Assembly (NCBI GenBank): GCA_029559035.1
Contig: JAKQCT010000053.1
Location: forward strand, 1 to 41,086
Direction of reading: 5' to 3'
Source of the DNA: Acidobacteriota bacterium
Lineage (GTDB): Bacteria > Acidobacteriota > UBA4820
Length of the DNA: 41,086 bases
Of the stretch, positions 24,487-32,660 are shown piece by piece. The notes beneath the pieces are model-generated. The model saw only the letters and a list, made by a program, of their open reading frames with translations. It searched no databases and was not told the DNA's origin. Within the stretch, counting starts at the first letter, position 1. Each line of letters starts with the position of its first letter. A program made the translations under genes and the position numbers.

Positions 24487-25348
24487 TGTTGACCTGCTCC
24501 CTGAGCTGTTCCACGACGCCCCTCATCTCGAGCCCCGCCCTTGTCAGCTCGATAAGCGCAGATTTGGCCAGGAGCGTGGAAACCTCCCTCTGCATCTCCT
24601 GCAGGAGGAAGTCCAGCTTCTTCCCGATCGCTTCCCCGTCCTCCCTGAGAGCCTCCGAGAAAGCCTCCAGGTGGGATATGAGCCTCGTCAATTCTTCCGA
24701 CACGTCCACCTTTTCGGCGGCAAGGACCGCCTCCTGCTCAAGCTTTGCGGGGTCGGCCACATGGACAAGGTCGGAGACCTTTTTCCTGAAGTTGTCGGTG
24801 ACCGTGTTTCGCTGGACCTGCTCGAGTCCCCTCGCCGCGCGGGCCATTTCAATGAGCGCCTCCGTCCCGCGAACGAACTGCGGCAAAAGTCTCCCGCCCT
24901 CCTCTTTCCTTCTCGACGAGAACTGGTCGAACGCCTCTTCCGCGGCCCTGAGAACCACCGATTCCAGTAGCTGTTTCGCCCCGTCGGTCGGAGAGAAAGA
25001 AAATATTTCCGAGAAAGAGAGTATGTCGCTGGGAGTAAGCTCCCGCGATACCACGCCCTCCGACGCCAGCGGCTTGAGTGCTCCGTGAAGGGCCTTGACC
25101 ACGGCTTCCGAAAAGATCACGCTGACAAGCTCCGGGGAAAGGATCTGGTAACTCGCGAACAGTTCCACCCTGCCCCTCGAAACTCTCCGCCGGCATATCT
25201 CCCTCAGCTTCTGCTCGGCCGCGAAGAGCACGGGCGGAAGCTTCATCTGCAGGTCGAGCGTCTTCTGGTTGACTCCGCGGACCTCGACGGTCGCCGAGAT
25301 CCCCCCGTCCGTCACTACCGCTCTGCCGAAACCCGTCATGCTTTCCAT
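24476..25348 (-). CDS. yicC: YicC-family endoribonuclease
   Basis: This 290-aa protein starts MESMTGFGRA, the family hallmark, and contains EVRGVNQKTLDLQMKLP and the C-terminal DUF1732 part (KKLDFLLQEMQREVSTLLAK). YicC proteins are RNases linked to small-RNA turnover. The ATG 25348 has AAAGGA 7 nt upstream; the ATG three codons later is the common start elsewhere. Only 4 nt separate it from the acyltransferase stop, and it overlaps gmk. Confidence 0.93.
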   Translation of the reverse strand: MESMTGFGRAVVTDGGISATVEVRGVNQKTLDLQMKLPPVLFAAEQKLREICRRRVSRGRVELFASYQILSPELVSVIFSEAVVKALHGALKPLASEGVVSRELTPSDILSFSEIFSFSPTDGAKQLLESVVLRAAEEAFDQFSSRRKEEGGRLLPQFVRGTEALIEMARAARGLEQVQRNTVTDNFRKKVSDLVHVADPAKLEQEAVLAAEKVDVSEELTRLISHLEAFSEALREDGEAIGKKLDFLLQEMQREVSTLLAKSALIELTRAGLEMRGVVEQLREQVNNVA

Positions 25349-25352
25349 CTTT

Positions 25353-26036
25353 TCATCCTTTCAGAAGCAGTTCCGCCGAACGCTCGGCGTCGTTGAGCGC
25401 CGATTCTATCATCCCGGCCCCGGCCTTCCTTTCGTCGTCGCCGATCATGACCGGTTTCCCGTAGCAGAAAGCGACCCTGGAAAAAGGGAAAGGGACCACG
25501 AACGAATCCCACGACTTCATCCTTAAAGCCCTTCCCGCGCTGAATCCTACCGGTATCACGGGAATCCCCGAAAGCCTGGCGAGTTCCACCACTCCCTGCT
25601 GGGCTTTTTTCGCGGGCCCCTTCGGGCCGTCCGGGGTGAACGCGATGGAATAACCCTGCCTCGCCCTCCTGACGAGGGAGAGCAGCGCCTTCACTCCGCC
25701 CCTTGTGGTGGATCCCCGCGTGGCGTCGATCCCGAACCTCTTTATCACTTTCGTTATCAGCTCTCCGTCGCGGTGAAAAGATACGAGGAAGGTCCTCTTG
25801 TCGCTCCTGAACGCATGCACCATCAGAAGGAGCGTGCCGTGCCAGAAGGCGAAGATGAACGGTTTTTTCTTTTCCAGAAAAGGCGTTATGTTCTCCTCGC
25901 CCGCGAACCTGGCGCGGACGCTCGCCCAGAGAAGCCGTATGAAAAAGTAGGCAGGCAAAGGAAGTACCGTCACCTCTAAAAACTCCCTGAGCTTTTTCGG
26001 AAAGGGACGTTTCTCGCTTTTCAGATTTCCGGCCAA
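25353..26036 (-). CDS. Lysophospholipid acyltransferase family protein (DUF374)
   Basis: This 227-aa protein has an N-terminal hydrophobic stretch (VLPLPAYFFIRLLWASV). The acyltransferase motif appears as FAFWHGTLLLMVHAF, where the second-position H of WHG replaces the classic H-x4-D arrangement, as usual in DUF374. FTPDGPKGPAKKAQQGVVEL and GIPVIPVGFSAGRALRMKSWD follow. Such proteins resemble the LpxL-like and KDO-lipid acyltransferases and probably act on membrane lipids; the substrate is not known. The TTG 26036 start is 9 nt after the upstream gene. Confidence 0.85.
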   Translation of the reverse strand: MAGNLKSEKRPFPKKLREFLEVTVLPLPAYFFIRLLWASVRARFAGEENITPFLEKKKPFIFAFWHGTLLLMVHAFRSDKRTFLVSFHRDGELITKVIKRFGIDATRGSTTRGGVKALLSLVRRARQGYSIAFTPDGPKGPAKKAQQGVVELARLSGIPVIPVGFSAGRALRMKSWDSFVVPFPFSRVAFCYGKPVMIGDDERKAGAGMIESALNDAERSAELLLKG

Positions 26037-26045
26037 CCCGCGGAC

Positions 26046-26588
26046 CTAGTGTTTCCTGATCATCGGCGAGTTGCCGACCGGCTTGACCGACCTGTCCGGC
26101 GCCATGGGCCTCGCCGGCTGCATTCCGGAAGGGTCCTTCATACGGCGGGGCGCCGGGTTCTCTTCTTCCGCGTCGTCGTCGTCGTCATCATCGTCTCCCT
26201 CGGCTTCGTCCTCTTCGTCGTCGTCATCGTCATCGGCCACCGGCGTGCGGAGCCCCGATGGCCTTCCCATGGGCTTCCTGAAACCGCCCTTGGCGTCCGT
26301 GTTGACCGATGCCTGAACCGCCGGTTCCTGGCGGGGAGGCGGTGACGGCTGCGCCTCGGAAGCGGTTCCCCTGGGGGCGTTTGATTTTCTTATTTCCTTC
26401 ACCCGCTCTTTGGGAACGGCGATCTGCCCTTCCTGAAGGGTCAGGTAGATGTAACCGCCTTTTTCCGAGTGGCTCTTTATCGACATCGCGGTGTCGTTAG
26501 TGAAGACGACCAGTTCCTGCGAGCACGCCGCTCCAGACCACGAAGCGAGAAAAATGGAAACAGCAAGAAAGAACAGAACCCTTTTCAC
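26046..26588 (-). CDS. Exported protein with Asp/Glu-rich stretch
   Basis: I do not recognise the family. The start is GTG 26588: GGAGG lies 7 nt upstream and the GTGA overlaps the stop of the GHMP kinase gene. The 180-aa product begins with a signal peptide (VKRVLFFLAVSIFLASW, cleavage near AACSQ; a lipoprotein cysteine is possible). A short beta-rich segment follows (VVFTNDTAMSIKS, YIYLTLQEGQIAVPKERVKEI), then a Pro/Gln-rich linker, a run of about 25 mostly Asp/Glu residues encoded by GTC/ATC-rich repeats on the plus strand (26175-26235), and a basic Pro/Met-rich tail. The acidic run is probably disordered and could bind metal ions or cationic surfaces. It may expand and contract by slippage. 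Confidence 0.75.
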   Translation of the reverse strand: MKRVLFFLAVSIFLASWSGAACSQELVVFTNDTAMSIKSHSEKGGYIYLTLQEGQIAVPKERVKEIRKSNAPRGTASEAQPSPPPRQEPAVQASVNTDAKGGFRKPMGRPSGLRTPVADDDDDDEEDEAEGDDDDDDDDAEEENPAPRRMKDPSGMQPARPMAPDRSVKPVGNSPMIRKH

Positions 26589-27610
26589 GGCAACGCCTCC
26601 ACGGTACAGCCTTTGTTCACAGGTTCGGCGCTCAGGATCACGGCGCCGCATTTCTCGAGGGCGAGCTCAACGGCCCTCCTGGATCCCAATTTTACCAGAA
26701 AGACCATCGACCCGCCACCGGCCGCGCCGCATCCCTTCGAGCCTACGGCTCCCGCTTCCAGAGCGGCTGCCTGCAGTTCCTCCATCTTCGGCGTGGTGAT
26801 CCGCGGGGAGAGCTTTTTCCTGTGCTCCCATTCCTCGCCCATCATTCTTCCCGCCTCGTCGAAATCTCCGTCCTTGAGAGCCCTGTAAACGCCCAGCGAC
26901 GCCGACGCGATGCCCCGCATGGCCTCCACGACATCCTTCTTTCCCTGGAGGAACGCCTGGTACACTTCGAAATTGTTCTCGGCGGAAAAATGGGATTTGC
27001 CCGTGTAGGCTATCACGAGCCTGTCGGCCAGGAACGGGAAAACGTTCCCGAGCGATTCCACGTCATCCCCGCCCGGCCTGTAATGGACGGCCAGCACCCC
27101 TCCCAGGATCGAAGGCCAGAAATCCTGCACTCCCGTGGGGATCCCGAGGTTCCTGGCTTCAAGGTCCCTGCAGACTGCCACCGTCTTATGGCTGTTCTCC
27201 TTCGCTTCCCTTATCTCCAGCAGTGTCTTCGCCATGGCGACGGAGACGGACGAGGACCCGCCCAGCCCCGATCCGGCCGGAAAATCGGACCTCACCGAGA
27301 TGTCCCAGCCTTCGGCGACAGAGTAGTGCCTGCAGAGCATCTCGAGCAGCGGAAGATCTCCGGGCGCCGCCCCTTTCGCGAAGTCGTACTCCTTGACATA
27401 GTCTTCCGAAGAAAGGTGGATGAATTTGTTCTTCGTCTTTCTCGCCTCGACCCTGGCGAACAGGCTGACGGCGCAGTTGACCGTCACGGAGCCCTCGACG
27501 ATCACGCCGACCGGCCAGAGGTCCAGTGTCCCGCCCGCGAGGTCGACCCTCGACGGGGCCTGGGCCCGGATCAGGTTCACTTTTCTTTTCGGCATCCTCA
27601 CAACGCTCAT
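26585..27610 (-). CDS. GHMP kinase (heptose/sugar kinase-like)
   Basis: This 341-aa protein has the GHMP fold. The N-terminal APSRVDLAGGTLDLWP is typical of D-glycero-D-manno-heptose 7-phosphate kinase-like and related sugar kinases. The ATP-binding motif is FPAGSGLGGSSSVSVAM (about 108-124) and the C-terminal motif is GAVGSKGCGAAGGGSMVFLV (about 290-309). A role in activating a sugar for surface glycans fits the neighbouring envelope genes; the exact substrate is open. ATG 27610 has AGGA 8 nt upstream. It overlaps the acidic exported protein gene by 4 nt. Confidence 0.88.
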   Translation of the reverse strand: MSVVRMPKRKVNLIRAQAPSRVDLAGGTLDLWPVGVIVEGSVTVNCAVSLFARVEARKTKNKFIHLSSEDYVKEYDFAKGAAPGDLPLLEMLCRHYSVAEGWDISVRSDFPAGSGLGGSSSVSVAMAKTLLEIREAKENSHKTVAVCRDLEARNLGIPTGVQDFWPSILGGVLAVHYRPGGDDVESLGNVFPFLADRLVIAYTGKSHFSAENNFEVYQAFLQGKKDVVEAMRGIASASLGVYRALKDGDFDEAGRMMGEEWEHRKKLSPRITTPKMEELQAAALEAGAVGSKGCGAAGGGSMVFLVKLGSRRAVELALEKCGAVILSAEPVNKGCTVEALP

Positions 27611-27657
27611 GTCAATATCCTATATCAAATCCCCGAAAAAACAAGGTCGGGGAGGGT

Positions 27658-29805
27658 TCATTTCGCCCTTGCGGCTTCCAGGCCGGCTATCATCTGCCTG
27701 AGCTCGCCCGCCATTTTCCCGTAAGGGTCCGCCGCAAGCGCCTTCCTGTAATAGAACACCGCCTTGGCTGGATCGTTCTTCCCGTTCAGGTAAAGCGAGC
27801 CCAGAGTGGCATAGTACTCCGGCCTGCCGGAGATCCTTGCGGCCCTCTCGAAATTGGTTATCGCCTCGTCGGTCTTGCCGGTCCTGTATGCTATGTGGCC
27901 GAGGTTGGCGAGCGCGTCGTGCCTCATCGGATCGAGGCTGACACACTTCGTGAAGCTGAACCTCGCCTTGTCGAAGTCGGATTCCGTGGCGTAAACGTAG
28001 CCGATCTGAAAATAGATGTCCGCGCTTTCGGTCTGGTTCGAAAGTGCGGTCTCCAGGACTTCCTTCGCCTCCTTCGACCTTCCCTGGGAGGAGAGCAGCG
28101 AAGCCAGGCTCGCCGCAGCTTCGGCCATCCGAGGGTTGACGGCAAGGGCCGCCCTGTATTCCTTTTCCGCGAGCTGAAGGTTCCCGAGTTTCTTGTAAAC
28201 GGTCCCCAGGTTGAGGTGCCCCCCGTCGGTGTGAGGCTTCAGCCTTATCTGCTCCATGAAGCAGACCTTGGCTTCCTCCAGCTTCCCTTCGCCCAGGTAG
28301 ATCGAGCCGAGTATCGAAAAGGCAGGGAAGTTGGCGGGATTCCTCTTTATTATCCCCGTAAGGATCTGCTTCGCTTCCTCGATCTTGCCGGAATCCCTTA
28401 CCTCCTGGGCTTTTCTGAGCTCCTCCTCGATCCCTATCCCGTCCTTCGGGTCTATCAGCCCGGCCTGGGACGGACGGACGCTTCCCCCCGAAAGGTATCC
28501 CAGGCTCATCAGGTGACGGATGTTCTCCGCGTTGGACGGGTCCTTCAGGAGGTTCTCCAGCTCCTTGATCTCGCCCTCGTCGGCGGCGGGATAATTCGCT
28601 AGGATCTTCCTCATCCTCGCGGCTGTCTTGGGTTCTTCGGAGTAGATGTTCCTTTCCTCCGAGACCCTGTACCTGTAAAGCTCGGGCCTCGGCGCGTCTA
28701 TGAACTTGTATTCATCGTCGATGATCCCCCTAAGCGGGGCCCACCCGTAGTTAAAATATCCGTGATAAGTCTCGATGTAGAAATGCCTTTCATCCCGCGC
28801 TTGATTTTTGCCGGAGAAGAGCGGAGAAAGGTCCTTTCCGTCGGAGCCGGAGGCCGGCAATCCCGCCAGCGCGCGGATGGTCGGAGCGGCGTCCGTGAGG
28901 TCGACCATCTCTAAAACCCTCGACCCCGCGGGTATCCTGCCTTCGAATACCATGATCAGCGGCACGCGGAGGGCGTACTCGTAAAGGAATATGCCGTGCT
29001 GTCTCTCGCCGTGCTCCATCAGACCTTCTCCGTGGTCCCCCGCGACAACTATGAGAGTGTTCGACAGGAGCCCCTTGTCCGAAAGCCCCCTGATGAGCCT
29101 GCCTATCTCCGCATCCATGTAGGCTATCTCGCCGTCGTAAGGCGTTTTTTGAAAATTCTCCGCGAAGGGGGAAGGCGGCCTGTAATCGTAGTGCGGGTCG
29201 TAGTAGTGGACCCACAGGAAATACGGCCCTTTCACAGCGGCCATCTCCCTGAGCGCGGCGTCCGTCGTTTCCGCGGCCCTTCTCTCCTCGGGCGGGCCTC
29301 CGCCCCTCGGGACCATGGTCATCTTGTCGTTATAAATATCGAATCCCCTCGACAGGCCCCGCGTCTTTTCAAGGACGACGGAAGAGACGGCCGCTACCGT
29401 CCTGCATCCCCTGCTCTTGAAAGCCTCCTGCAGGAGGGGGAACTTCTCGTTCAGGACGAGGCCGTTCACCCTGAGGTTGAGGGTCGAGGTGTTTTTCCCG
29501 GTGAGCAGGGCCGCGTGGCTGGGAAGGGTCAGGGGGCAGCTCGTCCTCGCCTCCTCGAAAAGGGCCCCCTTCGCCGCGAGGGCGTCGAGATTGGGCGTCT
29601 TGGCGTCCTTCGAGCCGTAACAGCCGATGTGGTCCGCCCTCGTCGTGTCGAGGGTTATCAGGAGGACGTTCGGGCTTTGCGCGGACACCGTTCCGGCGCA
29701 GACCGCGAGGAGCCACGCGGAGATGATAACATTACGGATCTTCGTGCCGATGTTGAAAATTGAAAGTTGAAAATTGAAAAATTCAAAATTAAGAATTGAT
29801 GACAA
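27658..29805 (-). CDS. Sulfatase/alkaline-phosphatase-superfamily protein with C-terminal TPRs
   Basis: This protein of about 715 aa has an N-terminal signal sequence (SAWLLAVCAGTVSAQ), a sulfatase-type domain and a C-terminal TPR array. The sulfatase part opens NVLLITLDTTRADHIGCYG and has CPLTLPSHAALLTG at the nucleophile loop, VAGDHGEGLMEHGE at the metal site, and DLTDAAPTIRALAG. At the nucleophile loop there is no C/S-x-P-x-R sulfatase signature, so a phosphate ester or other substrate is as likely as a sulfate ester. TPRs start near residue 450 (NPANFPAFSILGSIYLGEGK and four or more units). I place the start at TTG 29805, because GGAGGT lies 6 nt upstream; an earlier ATG at 29835 is possible. 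Residues 3-20 are encoded by an AT-rich interspersed repeat. Confidence 0.87.
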   Translation of the reverse strand: MSSILNFEFFNFQLSIFNIGTKIRNVIISAWLLAVCAGTVSAQSPNVLLITLDTTRADHIGCYGSKDAKTPNLDALAAKGALFEEARTSCPLTLPSHAALLTGKNTSTLNLRVNGLVLNEKFPLLQEAFKSRGCRTVAAVSSVVLEKTRGLSRGFDIYNDKMTMVPRGGGPPEERRAAETTDAALREMAAVKGPYFLWVHYYDPHYDYRPPSPFAENFQKTPYDGEIAYMDAEIGRLIRGLSDKGLLSNTLIVVAGDHGEGLMEHGERQHGIFLYEYALRVPLIMVFEGRIPAGSRVLEMVDLTDAAPTIRALAGLPASGSDGKDLSPLFSGKNQARDERHFYIETYHGYFNYGWAPLRGIIDDEYKFIDAPRPELYRYRVSEERNIYSEEPKTAARMRKILANYPAADEGEIKELENLLKDPSNAENIRHLMSLGYLSGGSVRPSQAGLIDPKDGIGIEEELRKAQEVRDSGKIEEAKQILTGIIKRNPANFPAFSILGSIYLGEGKLEEAKVCFMEQIRLKPHTDGGHLNLGTVYKKLGNLQLAEKEYRAALAVNPRMAEAAASLASLLSSQGRSKEAKEVLETALSNQTESADIYFQIGYVYATESDFDKARFSFTKCVSLDPMRHDALANLGHIAYRTGKTDEAITNFERAARISGRPEYYATLGSLYLNGKNDPAKAVFYYRKALAADPYGKMAGELRQMIAGLEAARAK
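29753..29800. repeat. AT-rich TTGAAAA-type interspersed repeat
   Basis: Nearly 50 bp built from TTGAAAATTGAAAGTTGAAAA-like units in an otherwise GC-rich region. It codes, on the minus strand, for the first residues of the sulfatase-TPR protein (SILNFEFFNFQLSIFN). Confidence 0.6.
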
Positions 29806-29838
29806 CCCGACACCTCCGTTCATGATTATTTTCACGGT

Positions 29839-29859
29839 GGCGCATCGCGATGCGCCCTA
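29839..29859. repeat. REP-like palindrome supplying a stop codon
   Basis: A perfect 18-bp palindrome, GGCGCATCGCGATGCGCC (29839-29856), is followed by CTA. On the minus strand it reads GTAGGGCGCATCG..., a member of the GTAGGGGC-type family, and its TAG is the stop of the alpha/beta hydrolase-like gene. Confidence 0.65.
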
Positions 29860-31629
29860 CCGCAAAATGAAATCGAACAGCGGTCCCAGCACGCCTTTTT
29901 CGATAAGCGCGTTCTGGTTCCCCTTTTCGTCAACGCCGGTAAGCGCGTGGCCCACCCCCTTCAGGTATGCGGGCTTGAAGGAGCCGCCGCTCTCCTTGAG
30001 GAGGATCTCCCCGTGGAAAGGCAATATCGTGTTGTCCTTGTCGGGATAGGCGAAGAACGACGGGACTTTGAGTCCTCTGATCTCCTCAGCCGGATCGAGG
30101 CCGCTCAGTTCCTTTATCACGGGGATGTAGAGCTTCGAACCCCTGAAGCTCTCCCACTCCTTCTCCCCTTTCTGGAGAGCCGACTCGAGGGCCTCCAGTT
30201 CGGAGTAGGCGGCCTGCTGCCCCTCGAGGTTCTGCATCATCGAGACCTGCTCCTTCCAGATCCTGAGGACGGGCTTCATCGGGAAGGCCACGAAGACGGC
30301 TCCGGCGGGCTTTTCCTCACGGGCCGCCCTCGCGGCCGTCCAGGAACCAAGCCCCTGCCCAAGGAAGAAGATCCTCGCCTTGTCAACCTTAGATTCGTTC
30401 CTGAAGAGAGCGGCGAGCGCCCTGACCTCCGAGACCCTTCCGCCGAGGGTCAGCATCGCGGGGTCTCCGGCGCTCTCGCCGACGCCCCTCGAATCGTACC
30501 TCAGGGTGGCTATCCCCTTTTCCGCGAAAGCGAACGCGAGCTGTTTCCACGGGTTGGCCTTCCTTATGTTTTCCAGCGGGGCGTTGCCATCCCTGTCGAC
30601 AGGCTGGAAGTCCTGTACGAGCAGGACGGCCGGAAAGGGGCCCTCTCCCTTGGGCAGGGTGAGCGTGGCGCCGATGATCCCTGCCGGGCTCTCCACCCTG
30701 ACCTGTTTTTCCTCGAAAACAACGCCTTTCAGCTCGATCGTATCCTTGTGGGCGCGCGCATCTTCCTTCTCGAATGGCTTCGGCCTGTATTCCTGCCTGA
30801 CGGCGACGACCCCCTCGGTGGGAACAGAGACCTGCACGATGACGCCCTCCGAATCGACCCAGAAGCTGGTGTAGAGCCTTTCTTCGATCAGGACGTTGTA
30901 GTGCTTCAGGATGAAATTCTCTCCGTCCACGAAGGTGCTCACCGCCCCCTCGTACTCGACCGCCCCGGGTCTCAGCCTCATGAACTGCGGTATGGCGATC
31001 GCAAACTCCCACCTCGGCCCGCCCTCCCTGATCCTGTCCAGAAGCAGCCTGTAAAGGCAGAAGCCGTAGGGTTCGAGGAGGAGCAGGTTATCAGGCAATG
31101 CTTCGTCCTTTTTCCGCGTGTTGGACATCCTCGTCTGGCTGAACCTGAGGGTCTTTCCCGCGGGGAAGAGGTAGCCCGAGTTGACGCCCAGGTCTATCCT
31201 GTCCTGCATCACGTCGTCCGTCCTCTGCTGTTCCTGGTAGAAGACGTCGCGGATCCTCATCTCCTGGTCGATCAGCTCCGTCGCGGACCGTTCCGTCTCG
31301 ACAAGGTCAGTCTTGCTGAAGTCCTCCGCCTTCGACCTGTATTCGTATTTTATAAACTGCCCGGTGGAATGGACCGCCCAGTACTCGGGATATACCTTCA
31401 GGTCAACGTAACCCCTCTTGGCCGTCTGGTAGGGATACTTGAAGATCAGCTCGGAGAAAAGCTCGTAAGTGTCCCTCTTGGTGTCGACGGCGACCTTGTA
31501 AGATTCCTTCCCCTTTTCTATGCCGTTCAGGTAGAGTTTGAAAGTCCCCCTCTCCACGATCTCCCGGCTTCCTGCCAGGGCGCAGAACGATGAAAGGAAG
31601 AAGAGCGAGACGATAAGCCTTTTTATCAT
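29857..31629 (-). CDS. Exported alpha/beta hydrolase-like protein lacking the nucleophile serine
   Basis: This 590-aa protein starts at ATG 31629 (GGAGG 7 nt upstream) with a signal peptide (MIKRLIVSLFFLSSFCALAG). Residues about 20-290 are a DUF3108-like beta-rich region. Residues about 300-590 are an alpha/beta hydrolase fold: PAVLLVQDFQPVDRDGN, IATLRYDSRGVGES, then the nucleophile elbow, PDKDNTILPFHGE with the acid and GVGHALTG with the histidine. The elbow reads FFLGQGLGSW: the usual G-x-S-x-G has Gly in place of Ser (GGG codon). Histidine and acid remain, so the protein may be a binding protein or use another residue. The stop codon is provided by a REP-like palindrome. The gene starts the long minus-strand gene string. 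Confidence 0.82.
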   Translation of the reverse strand: MIKRLIVSLFFLSSFCALAGSREIVERGTFKLYLNGIEKGKESYKVAVDTKRDTYELFSELIFKYPYQTAKRGYVDLKVYPEYWAVHSTGQFIKYEYRSKAEDFSKTDLVETERSATELIDQEMRIRDVFYQEQQRTDDVMQDRIDLGVNSGYLFPAGKTLRFSQTRMSNTRKKDEALPDNLLLLEPYGFCLYRLLLDRIREGGPRWEFAIAIPQFMRLRPGAVEYEGAVSTFVDGENFILKHYNVLIEERLYTSFWVDSEGVIVQVSVPTEGVVAVRQEYRPKPFEKEDARAHKDTIELKGVVFEEKQVRVESPAGIIGATLTLPKGEGPFPAVLLVQDFQPVDRDGNAPLENIRKANPWKQLAFAFAEKGIATLRYDSRGVGESAGDPAMLTLGGRVSEVRALAALFRNESKVDKARIFFLGQGLGSWTAARAAREEKPAGAVFVAFPMKPVLRIWKEQVSMMQNLEGQQAAYSELEALESALQKGEKEWESFRGSKLYIPVIKELSGLDPAEEIRGLKVPSFFAYPDKDNTILPFHGEILLKESGGSFKPAYLKGVGHALTGVDEKGNQNALIEKGVLGPLFDFILR

Positions 31630-31676
31630 TTCGAAACCTCCAAAAGGGGTATTATAGACCGATATCAATGTTTTTC

Positions 31677-31737
31677 GTAGGGGCACATTGCATGTGCCCT
31701 GTTTGTTTTATCGAGGGCACGCGCAGCGTGCCCCTAC
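31677..31737. repeat. REP pair downstream of the RAYT gene
   Basis: Two linked palindromes: GTAGGGGCACATTGCATG and its GTGCCC arm, a 15-nt T-rich spacer, then GGGCACGCGCAGCGTGCC ending CCTAC. The pair begins GTAG and ends CTAC, like the copies at 32447-32507 and 32559-32618. Its right end contains the stop codon of the RAYT gene. Confidence 0.85.
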
Positions 31738-32381
31738 GATGGCCGGGCGCGGCAGGGCAATATATCCATCCATGTGTTCTCATATTCATCGTTTTCAATT
31801 CGTTGTTCGTTCTCCCTGTCGAACTGCCACTGCGCGGGATTCAACTCGATGTACCGCCTTGTTTTGTTCAATTCTGCCTCGTTCCTTACAATGTGTTCGT
31901 AATAATTCCTCTGCCAGAATTCCGCTCCAGGCGTTCCCCGCAGGATGTTGATCTGTTTCGTTGATGTTGCCTTGAACAAACGAACGATCGTCGACAACGA
32001 CCCGGATCTCGGCATTCCGAATGTTTCCACCGTTGTAGGGGCACGTTGCAACGTGCCCGCATTAATTTCATCATGATTTTGGGCACGCGGCAGCGTGCCC
32101 CTACCGGTTATCGTTAAAATTCCATGTAAGTGATTGGGCATGATCACGAACGAATCAATTTTGACAACGCGCCGCAATTCACCTGTTTTTTCCCATTCAT
32201 TCCAGGCGATTATCCCGTATGCATTCAGCTCCATTTTTCCCATGATAATTCTGCCGAACAAACATTTATGGTCTTTCACGCAGATCGTCACGAAATACGC
32301 GCCGGGAGTGGAATAATCGAATCGTTTCAATCTTACGGAACGCCGTTTTAATTCGTCGTTCATGTTGTAATGATACCTCAT
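31734..32381 (-). CDS. REP-associated tyrosine transposase (RAYT, Y1/HUH family)
   Basis: This 215-aa protein matches TnpA-REP: RLKRFDYSTPGAYFVTICV near the N-terminus, the HUH motif in FVIMPNHLHGI (H84-L-H86), the conserved TKQIN segment and the catalytic tyrosine in FWQRNYYEHIVRNEAEL (Y160/Y161). Such enzymes nick single-stranded REP hairpins and are thought to spread them. The start is ATG 32381 or ATG 32363; neither has a strong ribosome site. Upstream in-frame codons are only REP sequence. REP copies lie on both sides and one lies inside the gene, coding for residues about 93-116 between the HUH motif and the TKQIN helix. The TAG stop is also REP sequence. The gene seems intact, so it may still be active. 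Confidence 0.9.
   Translation of the reverse strand: MRYHYNMNDELKRRSVRLKRFDYSTPGAYFVTICVKDHKCLFGRIIMGKMELNAYGIIAWNEWEKTGELRRVVKIDSFVIMPNHLHGILTITGRGTLPRAQNHDEINAGTLQRAPTTVETFGMPRSGSLSTIVRLFKATSTKQINILRGTPGAEFWQRNYYEHIVRNEAELNKTRRYIELNPAQWQFDRENEQRIENDEYENTWMDILPCRARPS
32035..32104. repeat. REP pair inside the RAYT coding sequence
   Basis: GTAGGGGCACGTTGCAACGT with its GCCC arm (32035-32057), an A/T-rich spacer, then GGGCACGCGGCAGCGTGCCC and CTAC ending at 32104. It has the same layout as the intergenic pairs and keeps the reading frame of the transposase open. Confidence 0.85.
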
Positions 32382-32410
32382 TTCCCACCGTCGCGACATA
32401 ATCATTGTTC

Positions 32411-32618
32411 GTAGGGGCACATCGCATGTGCCCGGGCATTGTTTTTGTAGGGGCACATTGCATGTGCCCTGTTTGTTTTATCGAGGGCACGCGCAGCGTG
32501 CCCCTACGACGCGGCCGTGCGATCATCGTAACATCCCATGCGCCCTGGCGTTGTTTTTGTAAGGGCACATTGCATGTGCCCTGTTTGTTATTAAAGGGCA
32601 CGCGCAGCGTGCCCCTAC
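32411..32618. repeat. Cluster of REP elements upstream of the RAYT gene
   Basis: A single REP at 32411-32433 (GTAGGGGCACATCGCATG...), a full pair at 32447-32507 and another at 32559-32618 with one base change (GTAAGGGC). The pairs are near-identical to the one at 31677-31737, including the tgtttgtt spacer. The region 32382-32680 holds no gene. Confidence 0.85.
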
Positions 32619-32628
32619 AATGCGGGGA

Positions 32629-32660
32629 TAAAAAAGGGGCACGCGGAAGCGTGCCCCTTT
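32629..32660 (-). terminator. REP-derived rho-independent terminator
   Basis: On the minus strand GGGGCACGC pairs with GCGTGCCCC around a TTCC loop, extended by A-T pairs and followed by six T. It lies 20 nt after the stop of the gene at 32681, and the stem is the same GGGGCACGC core as the REP family. Confidence 0.75.

Noticed and set aside
27620-27655. Terminator between the sulfatase and GHMP kinase genes
   Set aside because: There is a CCCCGA/TCGGGG hairpin, but the T-run is in its loop and not after the stem, so termination is not supported.
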